Made by a program: the position numbers and the translations under genes. The notes under the pieces are model-generated. The model saw nothing but the letters and a program-made list of their open reading frames with translations. It was not told the DNA's origin and searched no databases. Source: DASYQD01 sp036005845 (GTDB lineage: Bacteria; Acidobacteriota; Thermoanaerobaculia; Multivoradales; JAIOJS01). Taken from it: a DNA stretch of 64,000 nt. The stretch spans positions 1 through 64,000 of the forward strand of contig DASYQD010000035.1 of the NCBI GenBank assembly GCA_036005845.1, read 5' to 3'. Positions 1 to 8,783 of this stretch are shown piece by piece (the stretch's first letter is position 1; each line of letters starts with the position of its first letter).

Positions 1-1899
1 ACTGGAAGCGTCGACGAGCCAAATGTCGCCGCCGTCGGGAGCGCTGCGCACCACGGCGATGCGCTTTCCGTCGGGTGAGAGCGCGGCGTCGTCGTAGTTG
101 CCGGCCTCGCCGATCTCGCCGTCCTCGTGCCCTTTGGTGTCGACCCACACCAGGCGCGTGGCGCCTTCGGGCGCGGGAAGAAAGGCGAGCGTGCCATTCT
201 CCGATGCGCTCACAATGCTGAGCTGCTTCGAGCTCATGTGGGCGACGTTGCCGAAGGGGAGCGGGGTGGCCTCGCCGCTGACCGCGAGGGCGTCGGGATC
301 GAAGCGCTGCGACATCAGCACCGCGCCGCGCGAGAAGACGATGCGGTCGGGCGGGACGAAAACAGCGTTCGAAGCGTTCGTGAGGATCTCCTTGTGCAGC
401 TTGCCGTCCAGCGAGCCGGCCAGGAGGTCGGTGCCGGCACCGTAGAGAAAGCGCTTGCCGTCCGGGAGAAACCATGGCCAGCGATGTCGGACGCGTTTGT
501 CACCAAACGAGGTGACGCGCTCCGGCTGGCCGCCGCCGGCGGAGATGCGATACAGCTCGCTCGAGATCGTCGGCGAGAAAACGATGATGCCGTCTCGACT
601 CCACGTGCCGCCCCGGCCGGACGCGGCATCGCAGAGCGTCACCCTCGTTCCTTCCTTGGCGTCGATGCGGTGCAGTTTCTGGCCGGCGAAGAAGCCGAGC
701 TGGCGGTTGTCGGGCGACCAGAACGGATAGGACGCGCCGTCGGTGCCGGCGAGCGCCGTGATCTTCGTCGTGGCCAGGTTGCGGATGTACAGCGACGATC
801 TTCCCTGCAGATCTTCGGCGACGAACGCGATCATCGTCCCGTCGGGCGAGATCGCCATTCCTTTGGTGTCGAACGGGAACAGCGCCAGGTTCGGCGGGGT
901 GTCGATGGCGAACTGCACGAGGTCGCCCGCGGGCGGCGTGCGCTCCATGGCAGTGACGGTGACGGCGACCGCGGCGACGACGGCAGCGGCGGCGACCAAC
1001 CACGCGGCGCGCTCGCGCCAGGCGCGGCGGCGTGCGACGGGAACCGGCACGCCGGCGGCGGAGCCGCTCTCGGCGATGAAACGGAGCCCGAGCATCACGT
1101 CGTGCGCGGTCTGCCAGCGGTCGTCGGGGTCCTTGGCCAGGCAGGTCTGCACCAGACGGTCGAGCGCCGGCGGCGTCGCCGGACGGAGCTGCGCGATCGG
1201 CGGCGGCTGCGTGCCGAGGATGGCCGCGATCAGACTGGCGCGGCTCTTCCCCTCGAACGCGCGGCGGCCGGTGGCCATCTCGTAAAGCACGGCGCCGAGG
1301 GCAAAGATGTCCGTGCGCGCATCGGCCTCGCCGCCTTCGAGCTGCTCCGGCGCCATGTACTGGAACGTACCCACGATCGTTCCTTCCGAGGTGAGCGCCA
1401 TGGTCATCGTGGCGTCATTCTCGGCACCGCCGAGCGGATGCGGTTTCGCCAGCCCGAAATCGAGCAGCTTCGCGCCCGCCTTCGTCAGCATCACGTTCTG
1501 TGGCTTGAGATCGCGATGGACGATCCCACTGCGGTGGGCCTTCTCCAGCCCGTCGGCGATCTGGACGCCGATGCGCAGCAGCTGTTCGGTCGGGATGGGG
1601 CCGCGCGCGATGCGGTCCGCGAGCGTCTCGCCCTCGAGCAGCTCCATGACCAGATAGTCGTCGCCGACGTCGTAGAGGGCGCAGATATTCGGATGGTTCA
1701 GCGACGAGATCGTCTTCGCCTCGCGCTCGAAGCGCGCGCGCAGATCGGCGCGATGTGCGAGCTCCGCCGGCAGGACCTTGACGGCGACGCTGCGGTCGAG
1801 CCGGGTGTCACGCGCGCGGTAGACCTCGCCCATGCCGCCTACGCCGAGCGGCGCGATCACCTCGTAGGGACCGAGGCGCGTTCCTGGGGAGAGCTGCAC
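1..1899 (-). CDS. Serine/threonine protein kinase with C-terminal TolB-like propeller (3' end cut by window)
   Basis: A PknB-type kinase predicted to phosphorylate Ser/Thr on unknown targets at the inner membrane. The reading frame is open from a GTG at 1899 to the window edge (633 codons), so the C-terminus is missing. The glycine loop (GVGGMG, residues 19-24), the VAVK lysine (K41), HRDLKPQN (H128-D130) and DFGLAKP followed by APEQL are all present, so the kinase looks active. One membrane helix lies at about residues 299-318. After it come WD40/TolB-like blades with repeated SPDG and DGK(R) turns, a common architecture in Acidobacteria and deltaproteobacteria. It sits 55 bp downstream of the aminotransferase on the same strand. 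The GTG start has no clear ribosome binding site. Confidence 0.9.
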   Translation of the reverse strand, partial: MQLSPGTRLGPYEVIAPLGVGGMGEVYRARDTRLDRSVAVKVLPAELAHRADLRARFEREAKTISSLNHPNICALYDVGDDYLVMELLEGETLADRIARGPIPTEQLLRIGVQIADGLEKAHRSGIVHRDLKPQNVMLTKAGAKLLDFGLAKPHPLGGAENDATMTMALTSEGTIVGTFQYMAPEQLEGGEADARTDIFALGAVLYEMATGRRAFEGKSRASLIAAILGTQPPPIAQLRPATPPALDRLVQTCLAKDPDDRWQTAHDVMLGLRFIAESGSAAGVPVPVARRRAWRERAAWLVAAAAVVAAVAVTVTAMERTPPAGDLVQFAIDTPPNLALFPFDTKGMAISPDGTMIAFVAEDLQGRSSLYIRNLATTKITALAGTDGASYPFWSPDNRQLGFFAGQKLHRIDAKEGTRVTLCDAASGRGGTWSRDGIIVFSPTISSELYRISAGGGQPERVTSFGDKRVRHRWPWFLPDGKRFLYGAGTDLLAGSLDGKLHKEILTNASNAVFVPPDRIVFSRGAVLMSQRFDPDALAVSGEATPLPFGNVAHMSSKQLSIVSASENGTLAFLPAPEGATRLVWVDTKGHEDGEIGEAGNYDDAALSPDGKRIAVVRSAPDGGDIWLVDASS

Positions 1900-1954
1900 C
1901 GGAGCGGCCAGAGTACACCAGGCATTTCGGCGCTGCAGCCGAAGCCCGCTTCGC

Positions 1955-3169
1955 CTACGTCCTCGCGGTCGCGCTCGGCTGGCGCCAAACCTGGGGCGCG
2001 AAGAGGGCTCCCATCGAGGCCAGCGCACCCTCGAGCTCGCGGCGCTCGCGCGCGAAGCAGAAGCGCACGTAGCCCTCGCCCCGGCTGCCGAAGTCGACGC
2101 CGGGCACGCAGCCGATCCGCCCCTCCTGGATCAGCTTCTCGGTCATCGCCCACGAGATCGACGGCTGCGGGCGGTCGGGCTCCCACGACGGATCGATCTT
2201 CAGGAAGGCGTAGAACGCGCCGCGCGGCGGCGTTCCGGAGAGGACGCCGGCCGCGTGCCGGCCGATGCCGTCGTAGAAGAGATCTCGACGCGCCCGCAGC
2301 TCCTCGCGAAACGTCGCCGTGAACTCCTGCGACCCTTCGAGCGCGCCGATGCCGCCGAACTGGACGACCGACGCGACGTTGCTCGCCGACAGGAAGAGCA
2401 CCTTCTTCATCCGCTCCCGTACCTTCGCGTCCTTCGCCGACACGTAGCCGAGGCGGAGGCCCGTCATCGCGTGCGACTTGCTGAACGTGTAGACCGGGAT
2501 CGTCCGCTCGTACATGCCCGGCAGCGACGCCGGGCTCACGTGCTCGCCGCCGTCGTAGATCACATCCTCGTACGCCTCGTCCGAGATCAGCCAGAGATTC
2601 CGCTCGCGCACGATCTCGGCGATCCGTTCGACGTCCGCGCGCGTGAGCACGCCGCCGGTCGGATTGTGCGGCGAGTTGACGTAGATCGCGCGGGTCCTGG
2701 GCGTGATCTTCGCCTCGAGCTCGTCGAGGTCGTAGCGCCATCCGAGGCGCTCGTGGAGCGGGCAGGTCACCACCGCGCCCTGCGCCGCCAGCACGTTGCT
2801 CACCGCCGGTGGCCACGCCGGATCGGGAAGGATCACCTCGTCGCCCGGCTCGAGCAGCGCCTGGCAGACGATGTAGATGGCGTGAATGCCCCCGGTCGTG
2901 ACCATCACCTCGTCGGGGCTGCCGATCGGCGTACCGTTCTGCCGGCGCATCTTCTCCGCCAGCAGCTCTAGCAGCCGCGGCACGCCGGTCGTCTGCAGGT
3001 AGTGCGTCCGGTTCTCGTCGATGGCGCGCCGCATCGCGCTCTTCACGGTGTCCGGCGCGTCGAAGCTGACGTCGCCCTGATCGAGACGGAACGGGTCCGC
3101 GACGGAATACATCATGTCGCGGATGCGGATGATGCCGGAGAAGGGGACGCTGTCGAGGAACTGGCCCAT
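1955..3169 (-). CDS. Pyridoxal-phosphate aminotransferase, class I/II (aspartate aminotransferase fold)
   Basis: A cytosolic fold-type I PLP enzyme of 404 residues that transfers amino groups between an amino acid and a 2-oxo acid. The substrate cannot be read from the sequence. Family landmarks are the NSPHNPTGG segment, SDEAYEDV (PLP-ring aspartate and tyrosine) and YTFSKSHAMTG, in which K231 should form the Schiff base, followed by the LRLGY arginine region. The start chosen is the ATG at 3169, because homologues begin close to this point. An in-frame ATG at 3235 would add 22 residues without family character. Neither start has a good Shine-Dalgarno. The gene reads towards the kinase gene and may share its transcript. 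Confidence 0.9.
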   Translation of the reverse strand: MGQFLDSVPFSGIIRIRDMMYSVADPFRLDQGDVSFDAPDTVKSAMRRAIDENRTHYLQTTGVPRLLELLAEKMRRQNGTPIGSPDEVMVTTGGIHAIYIVCQALLEPGDEVILPDPAWPPAVSNVLAAQGAVVTCPLHERLGWRYDLDELEAKITPRTRAIYVNSPHNPTGGVLTRADVERIAEIVRERNLWLISDEAYEDVIYDGGEHVSPASLPGMYERTIPVYTFSKSHAMTGLRLGYVSAKDAKVRERMKKVLFLSASNVASVVQFGGIGALEGSQEFTATFREELRARRDLFYDGIGRHAAGVLSGTPPRGAFYAFLKIDPSWEPDRPQPSISWAMTEKLIQEGRIGCVPGVDFGSRGEGYVRFCFARERRELEGALASMGALFAPQVWRQPSATART

Positions 3170-3478
3170 GGGGGGATGGTAATGCAGCGGCGTGCGGCAT
3201 CGGGCGGAATTCCGAAGTCGAGCAATTACGCTCAAGCGAAGACCGCGGCGAGCGCGTGCAAGTCCCGAGGAAGGGCGGCGTCGTGCGCCATGCCCTGGCG
3301 ACCAGCACGCTGCGGACAGGCCGACCGACTAGGTCAGCAGACCACTGTGGGCGGGGTTGAAGGCCGCGATCCTGAGCCCGGGTTGTTATCTCGTTGGAAG
3401 TGCGCTCTTTGCGAACTGAATGGGTCTCCCGACTCCCACGGCCTTTTCGAACCACACTGAAGTCACTATGATGTCACT
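3170..3478. other. Intergenic divergent region at left edge of the accessory island
   Basis: A stretch of 309 bases between the divergently transcribed aminotransferase and ribbon-helix-helix genes. I see no gene or RNA in it. Base composition falls compared with the left flank, and A/T-rich patches appear from about 3380 onward. Its last 17 bases hold the first part of a direct repeat described separately. It probably contains promoters for both directions, but no convincing -10/-35 pair was identified. Confidence 0.5.
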
Positions 3479-3482
3479 ATGA
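3462..3482. promoter_or_regulatory. Tandem direct repeat GTCACTATGA overlapping the ribbon-helix-helix start codon (candidate operator)
   Basis: GTCACTATGA occurs at 3462-3471 and again at 3473-3482, an 11-base period or roughly one helical turn. The second copy contains the ATG of the ribbon-helix-helix gene. Ribbon-helix-helix repressors of the Arc/CopG type often bind short tandem repeats at their own promoter, so autoregulation is a reasonable inference. No Shine-Dalgarno precedes the ATG at 3479, so the transcript could be leaderless. Confidence 0.5.
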
Positions 3483-3691
3483 GACGCAAGGCCCTCAGCA
3501 ACGGATCGCGACGTCGGAGTGCGCTCCGGCGCGTGCCGGTAACGATTCGGCTGCCGGATGATGTCGTCGCGCGGATCGACCAGGACCTCGGGCGCCGCGA
3601 CATCCCGCTCTCGCGTAACAACTGGCTGCTGGAAGCGGCTATCGAGAAGCTCCGCCGCTCAGAGACAGGAGGTCCGCATGGCGCGAAGTGA
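3479..3691 (+). CDS. Small ribbon-helix-helix (CopG/Arc-like) DNA-binding protein
   Basis: A 70-residue basic protein. The core VPVTIRLPDDVVARIDQDL followed by a second helix (NWLLEAAIEKLRR) has the beta-strand-helix-helix pattern of ribbon-helix-helix repressors, preceded by an Arg/Ser-rich tail of about 18 residues. It overlaps the start of the AAA+ ATPase gene by 14 bases, and its stop lies just past the ATPase ATG, so it is the first gene of a translationally coupled three-gene operon. The likely role is repression of the operon through the tandem repeat at its start codon. An antitoxin-like role towards the downstream enzymes cannot be excluded. Confidence 0.75.
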   Translation: MRRKALSNGSRRRSALRRVPVTIRLPDDVVARIDQDLGRRDIPLSRNNWLLEAAIEKLRRSETGGPHGAK

Positions 3692-4718
3692 CCTCCTTTT
3701 GTCCCTCGTCAAGGCGGGAACCGCCGGCGACCGCCGCGGGTTCCGCTCAGCTACCGAGGCCATCATCGCGGAAGAGCGCGCGAAGCGCCACAATGTACTG
3801 GCTGATCAGTTGACCCGTGCCATTCAGTCCAATGGCTCGGGACCGTACGGTCCGGTGATGACGGCTCCCGTCAACGAACAGGCGGCGCGCGCCCGCGACT
3901 TCATCGCCGAAGTCGTACCGCGCCGCAAACTTGATGAATTGATACTGCCGCCCGTTGTCAGGCGGGCCGTCGATGAACTGATCGAGGAGCAACAGCGCGC
4001 CGACCTCCTGCGCGCGAACGGTCTCGAGCCCCGTCATCGGCTTCTGCTCGTCGGCCCTCCCGGTACAGGGAAGACCACCCTTGCCGAGGCTGTGGCCGAG
4101 GCGGCCGGCATCCCGCTATATGTGGTGCGGTATGAAGGAATTATTGGCAGTTATCTCGGCGAGACCGCCGCGCGACTCAAGCGCGTGTTTGATTATGTCA
4201 GGACCACGCCCTGCCTCGTGTTCTTTGATGAATTCGACGCGATCGGCAAGGAGCGCGGCGATCTGCACGAGACGGGAGAAATCAAGCGGGTTGTCACTTC
4301 GTTGCTCATGCAAATGGACGACCTGCCGAGCTACACGGTCATCGCCGCCGCGACAAATCATCCCGAGCTGCTGGATCGCGCCTCCTGGCGCCGCTTCCAG
4401 CTACGGTTGACTTTGCCGATGCCGGATACCCGTGCCCTGAGCCGTTATATCGATGCCTTCACCCCCAGATTTCCTGAGGCCCTCGGTCGAACACCGGCCG
4501 CGATAGCCGCGAAGCTGGGCAACGTGAGTTACGCGGAGGTTGAGCAGTTTTGTCTCGACGTCTTGCGGCGTTCCGTTCTAGCCATGGGGGAGAAATCAAC
4601 GAAGACTGTCGTTTCTGAGGAGTTGGCCGTCTGGAGCGAGCGCGCCGTGATGGTTAGGACCCGACGTGGAGGAAGACGCAATGGCACAAAGGCCGCTGCT
4701 TATTCTCCCAAGACCTAG
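3678..4718 (+). CDS. ietA: AAA+ ATPase, IetA-like partner of a subtilase (putative anti-phage system)
   Basis: A 346-residue protein. The ATG at 3678 follows an AGGAGG box at 3667-3672. A helical N-terminal region (residues 1-100) precedes one AAA+ module: Walker A GPPGTGKT (126-133), Walker B LVFFDE (180-185), sensor-1 AATN (near 226) and an arginine pair at 238-239. The module resembles the membrane-protease/Cdc48 class. The next gene, a subtilisin-like protease, overlaps its 3' end by 38 bases. An AAA+ ATPase directly paired with an S8 protease is the layout of the IetAS defence system. I infer that the ATPase senses or remodels a target that the protease cleaves. The assignment rests on architecture, not on a database match. 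Confidence 0.75.
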   Translation: MARSDLLLSLVKAGTAGDRRGFRSATEAIIAEERAKRHNVLADQLTRAIQSNGSGPYGPVMTAPVNEQAARARDFIAEVVPRRKLDELILPPVVRRAVDELIEEQQRADLLRANGLEPRHRLLLVGPPGTGKTTLAEAVAEAAGIPLYVVRYEGIIGSYLGETAARLKRVFDYVRTTPCLVFFDEFDAIGKERGDLHETGEIKRVVTSLLMQMDDLPSYTVIAAATNHPELLDRASWRRFQLRLTLPMPDTRALSRYIDAFTPRFPEALGRTPAAIAAKLGNVSYAEVEQFCLDVLRRSVLAMGEKSTKTVVSEELAVWSERAVMVRTRRGGRRNGTKAAAYSPKT

Positions 4719-7272
4719 CGAGTCCCGGATACCTCGTGGGCCGCGCGGCGGTGCCAGGATCTTGTCCCCGACCGCGGCGATGCAGGCCAACCGGTTGCGG
4801 CCTCAGCTCAATCGGCTGCGCGCCACCCTTCAACGGGGCGCCGACAGGCTTCTCGAACTGCGCGCCGACCCGGAGGCGCTCGCGCCAGAAAGGGTCATCG
4901 TCTTCGAGATTGCCGGCACGGTCGATGCCTTCGCCCGCGCCCTTCAGAACGTTCCCGGCTTCGAGCTATTGCTGGAGACCGACATCGAGCGTCCAGCCGA
5001 CGACCTTTTTGCTGAACGGGACAACCGGCAGGGACGCGAGGGACGACCACGCGAGGACAAGGGCGTCGGGGGGCGGTTATATCTCGCCATGCCAGACATG
5101 GCGGCTCTCGAGCAGCTGGTCAGCTTGTGGGAGCGCTGGGAGGCCGGGCAACCCCTGCCGCACGGCTTGACGGCCTTCCGTGACGTCTTCCTGCAGCTAC
5201 GCACGCTGCGGCCCTGGGGGCCGCAGGACCGGATTTCCGACGAAACGATGGCTTACTGGCGCGAGGAACATCAGCGCCACCCAGACCGCTCCATTCGCAT
5301 GGAAGTCGAGCTCTGGTTCCGCCGAGCGCCCGCCCTTCGTGATCGGGCGACGCGTGCCTTTCACGCGGCGGTGGCCGAGGTCAGCGGCGCCGTCATCGAC
5401 GAAGCCATCATCCCCGAGATCGCTTATCACGGAATCCTTGTCGATGTTCCGGCTGCGCAGGTGGCGGCACTCATCGAAGGTCAGAGGCCGGCGTTCGCGC
5501 TGCTCGACGAAGTGATGTTCCTGCGTCCACAGACCGTCATGTCAGCGCGGGAAGAATTGGAAATCGACGACGGTCCGCCGCCTCTTGAAGATACGCCCGC
5601 ACCAGCGATCGCCGATCCGATCGTCGCGCTGCTCGATGGAGTTCCGGTGCAGGGGCATCAGCGGCTTGTTGATCGCTTGATGCTCGACGACCCCGACGAC
5701 CTTCAGGGCCAGGCGGTGCTGGCGAGGCGCGTTCACGGCACGGCGATGGCCTCGCTCATCGTTCATGGCGACCTGAACATCGCGCAGCCACCGCTAAGCC
5801 GGCTCGTGTACGTCCGGCCACTAATGATCGCGCCCGAGGATCTTGAAGAGCACACGCCCGGCGAGCGGCTGCTCGTCGACGTACTCTACCAGGCCATCCT
5901 GAGAATCAAAGGCACTCCCGGCACGACAGCTGTTGCGCCGGCCGTCTTCATCGTGAATCTCTCGATTGGAGATCCACGGCGCCCTTTCGCCAATATCATT
6001 AGCCCGCTAGCGCGACTGATTGATTATCTCGCTGCCAGTTACAGCATCCTGTTCTTAGTCAGCGCTGGCAATATCCGGTCCGACCTGACGATTCCGGATT
6101 TCGACCAGTGGGCCGACTTTGAGAACGCGCTGCCGGAACAACGCGAACGGGCCGTGCTCGCGGCGCTCAATGCAGCGAAGCATGAGCGCTCGCTGCTCTC
6201 GCCGGCCGAGTCGATCAATGCTTTGACGATAGGGTCGCAGCATTTCGACAATGTGGCGCCCAGGCCGCCGCGCGGCATGGCTGTCGATCCGTTCGATGAC
6301 AGCGAACTCGCTAACACAAGCTGCGCGCTCGGACTCGGATACAAACGCGCCGTAAAGCCAGAGCTGTTCTTTCCCGGCGGCCGAGAATATCTTCACATGG
6401 CTGCCGCGGGCGGGGGCGTTCGCGCGCGGATTGGAAGACCGCACCGACTCTATGGCCTCAAGACCGCCGCGCCCGATGGCGGAGGCCGCCTCAACCTGAC
6501 AGCCCACACGGGCGGCACGAGCGCCGCCACAGCGTTGGGGAGCCGGGCGGGCCACCTCATCTTCGATGCGCTGATGGACCGTGACGGTGGTTCGACGCTG
6601 GCAGATATCCCGCCCGACTACTACGCCGTCGCGATCAAAACACTCCTGGTTCACAGTGCCCGCTGGAACAGCAAAGGCGAGCTGTTGAAGGATATTTGCG
6701 GACCAGCGGACACGCGGCGATGGCAGGAGCGCGCGGCCAACGCCGCGCGGTTTCTCGGCTTTGGCATTCCTGATATCTCGCGCGTCCTTGACTGCGCCGA
6801 GAACCAAGCCACGCTCGTAGGCTACGGAACCATACACCCCGAGGAAGCGCAGCGGTATCGCATTCCGCTACCGCCAGCACTTGAGGGCGTCACCGACCCA
6901 CGCACCGTGACTGTCACGGTCACTTGGTTGTCGCCGGTGCGCGCCGGACATCAAAGCTATCGAGCCATCCGGCTTGAGGCGCAGCCCGTCGAGCCTGCGC
7001 TTGCGGTCGGCGTCGGGCGGGCAAGCGACCAGCCAGCCGACGGCGCAATCAAGAGAGGTACCGTCTTTCACGAAAGGTACACCGGAGAACGTGCCGTTCC
7101 GTTCGTTGACGACGGCCATCTGTCTGTTGACGTCTGGTGCAAAGAGGACGCTGATGGCGGAGTAGAGCCCGTCCGTTACGCTATCGCCATCACGATCGAG
7201 GCCGGGACGCCGCTGCCGGTGTATGAGCAGGTCCAGCAACGGCTGCGTGTCCGCGCGGCGCCACAGGCCTAG
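4681..7272 (+). CDS. ietS: Subtilisin-like (S8) serine protease, IetS-like, putative anti-phage effector
   Basis: 863 residues from the ATG at 4681, which has GGAGG eight bases upstream; an in-frame GTG lies at 4666. An N-terminal region of about 310 residues without a signal peptide or recognised domain precedes the protease. The triad is intact: D319 in LLDGVP, H352 in VHGTAMAS and S614 in GGTSAAT, with the oxyanion asparagine N464 in LVSAGN. The absence of a signal peptide points to cytoplasmic action, unlike ordinary secreted subtilisins. A C-terminal region of about 200 residues (from about 680) looks beta-rich. Translation is probably coupled to the ATPase gene by the 38-base overlap. 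The likely role is infection-triggered proteolysis. A housekeeping role is possible but less likely in this context. Confidence 0.8.
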   Translation: MAQRPLLILPRPSESRIPRGPRGGARILSPTAAMQANRLRPQLNRLRATLQRGADRLLELRADPEALAPERVIVFEIAGTVDAFARALQNVPGFELLLETDIERPADDLFAERDNRQGREGRPREDKGVGGRLYLAMPDMAALEQLVSLWERWEAGQPLPHGLTAFRDVFLQLRTLRPWGPQDRISDETMAYWREEHQRHPDRSIRMEVELWFRRAPALRDRATRAFHAAVAEVSGAVIDEAIIPEIAYHGILVDVPAAQVAALIEGQRPAFALLDEVMFLRPQTVMSAREELEIDDGPPPLEDTPAPAIADPIVALLDGVPVQGHQRLVDRLMLDDPDDLQGQAVLARRVHGTAMASLIVHGDLNIAQPPLSRLVYVRPLMIAPEDLEEHTPGERLLVDVLYQAILRIKGTPGTTAVAPAVFIVNLSIGDPRRPFANIISPLARLIDYLAASYSILFLVSAGNIRSDLTIPDFDQWADFENALPEQRERAVLAALNAAKHERSLLSPAESINALTIGSQHFDNVAPRPPRGMAVDPFDDSELANTSCALGLGYKRAVKPELFFPGGREYLHMAAAGGGVRARIGRPHRLYGLKTAAPDGGGRLNLTAHTGGTSAATALGSRAGHLIFDALMDRDGGSTLADIPPDYYAVAIKTLLVHSARWNSKGELLKDICGPADTRRWQERAANAARFLGFGIPDISRVLDCAENQATLVGYGTIHPEEAQRYRIPLPPALEGVTDPRTVTVTVTWLSPVRAGHQSYRAIRLEAQPVEPALAVGVGRASDQPADGAIKRGTVFHERYTGERAVPFVDDGHLSVDVWCKEDADGGVEPVRYAIAITIEAGTPLPVYEQVQQRLRVRAAPQA

Positions 7273-7375
7273 TCACCATTTGACGGTGCCACGCACCACT
7301 CAGACGGGCAGCAAGGTGGCCGGGCGACCCGGTCTAAGGCTCCTGGGCGACTGCCGTCTCGGAGGCGAAGGATCA

Positions 7376-7389
7376 GGGAGCCGGCTCCC
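7376..7389. other. 14-base perfect palindrome between convergent genes
   Basis: GGGAGCCGGCTCCC lies between the protease gene and the convergent nuclease gene. It has no loop and no T-run, so it is a weak terminator candidate at best. It may act as a bidirectional end structure or a protein site. Confidence 0.25.
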
Positions 7390-7423
7390 GAGTGAGCCAC
7401 AATCGAGCACGGAGCCGCCTGGC

Positions 7424-8656
7424 CTAGTCAGGAGGCAGATTGATCGCCACCACGGCAAGGTACAGCTCTCGGTTGGGATCTTCCGGATGCGCGAAGACAT
7501 AGCGGAACTGCGTAGCGGTTGGCTGCTCGAGGCGGCGCCGGTACGCTGAGTGTTGTTGTGTCTCCTCATCAATGGTGGCGAGAACAGCAGTATGGTCACG
7601 GTTCTTGTTGAACACCACGATGGCTGCTTTGGAATCGCGCCATGTCGTGTAGCCGAGTAGCTGATCGATAGTTTCGGCGTAGGCTTTCTTCCCATGCCAG
7701 AACTTACACTCCGCGATAAAGACATGTTTGCCCTTGTAGGGAATGTAGATGTCGGTCTTTCCGGAGGCATTGAAGGTCTCGCCAGTAGCAGTGCCCTCGT
7801 AGTGACCATTCAGCTGGACTAACAGCATGTCCCGCAGCTCCTCCTCCCCGAACTTCGCGAAGGCTCGGGGGCTACGCTCGATCGCGATGGTGAACCGCTC
7901 GATGACCTCTAGCACATGGTCGAACACGGCCTCGGGCAGGGCCGGCTCGACGGGACCAGGTTTCGAAGTCGGGTGAGTGATGCTGGCGGTTTTCCGACGG
8001 ATCTCCGGCGGCGCGAACGTCCAGACCTTGGCCGCCTCGCGTCGCACTGGTAGACCCAGCTTATCCATGAGATCTGCATTCCGATGCAAACGTTCGCGCC
8101 GTTTCTCCACGGCGCTGCGAATCTCGGCGGGTAGAGTCGCCTGAAATCTCGCGATGTCGCGGGCCACCCAAGCAGCGTACTCCTCAATGGTCTTGACCTC
8201 CCGCTCCAGGCGCTGCTTCAGGTCGGCCGCATCTTCGTGTGGTAGCAGCTGATAGGTGAGGTGGATCTCCGCGCCGCGCACATCGCCTCGCGGACAGATG
8301 GACGTAGAGGTCGAAGGCTGATAACGCAGAAGCTCACCGTCGCCAGTAAACGGCACAACAATGGTCACCTCCGTGCCGTCGGCGAGGGCTGGTTCGCCCC
8401 AGCCTGGTGCATACATAAAGTGGCCGCTGACGTCCACCTTCACCTCGCGAGCTCCCAGGCTCTGTAGCTCTTCAAGCCGTAGCTTTGGGGGATTTCGGCT
8501 AGCCGAGGTCGCCAACTGCGCGACTAGGTCGTCGATCGGGACTCCAAGCAAGCGTCCCTCTGGAATCCGCTCGACATCGCCCACCGCCGCCCGACGCATG
8601 TTCTCCAGCAGATCGGAGAGATCCTCGTCGGCAAACAGGTAATTCACATCTCGCAT
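7424..8656 (-). CDS. Putative PD-(D/E)XK nuclease (Mrr-like C-terminal domain), unknown family
   Basis: 410 residues from the ATG at 8656; an in-frame extension to 8875 looks non-coding. The N-terminal 170 residues are unrecognised and beta-rich, and a charged helical stretch follows. The C-terminal 120 residues carry the signature of the PD-(D/E)XK fold: D302 in GKTDIYI, then E316 and K318 in FIAECKFW, with a following helix (ETIDQLLGYTTW) and a strand (KAAIVVFN). This matches restriction-endonuclease-like domains of the Mrr/DUF type. It converges on the IetAS-like operon and neighbours a broken toxin-antitoxin pair, so a defence role is inferred. No methyltransferase is present, so it is not a classical restriction system. 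Confidence 0.6.
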   Translation of the reverse strand: MRDVNYLFADEDLSDLLENMRRAAVGDVERIPEGRLLGVPIDDLVAQLATSASRNPPKLRLEELQSLGAREVKVDVSGHFMYAPGWGEPALADGTEVTIVVPFTGDGELLRYQPSTSTSICPRGDVRGAEIHLTYQLLPHEDAADLKQRLEREVKTIEEYAAWVARDIARFQATLPAEIRSAVEKRRERLHRNADLMDKLGLPVRREAAKVWTFAPPEIRRKTASITHPTSKPGPVEPALPEAVFDHVLEVIERFTIAIERSPRAFAKFGEEELRDMLLVQLNGHYEGTATGETFNASGKTDIYIPYKGKHVFIAECKFWHGKKAYAETIDQLLGYTTWRDSKAAIVVFNKNRDHTAVLATIDEETQQHSAYRRRLEQPTATQFRYVFAHPEDPNRELYLAVVAINLPPD

Positions 8657-8783
8657 GTTTGTGATCCTGCAGGCTATGACGCGTGGGATGTACTCTATCC
8701 GCGTCTGTTTGAGGTGCCAACCGCTTCGCGGGCGCACTTCGCGGGCGTATTGACATGTTGCATGCAGGTTCAAACCTCTCCCT

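Noticed and set aside
127..2322. Plus-strand open frame of 731 codons
   Set aside because: It is antisense to the kinase and aminotransferase, whose catalytic motifs are intact. High GC makes long chance frames on the opposite strand.
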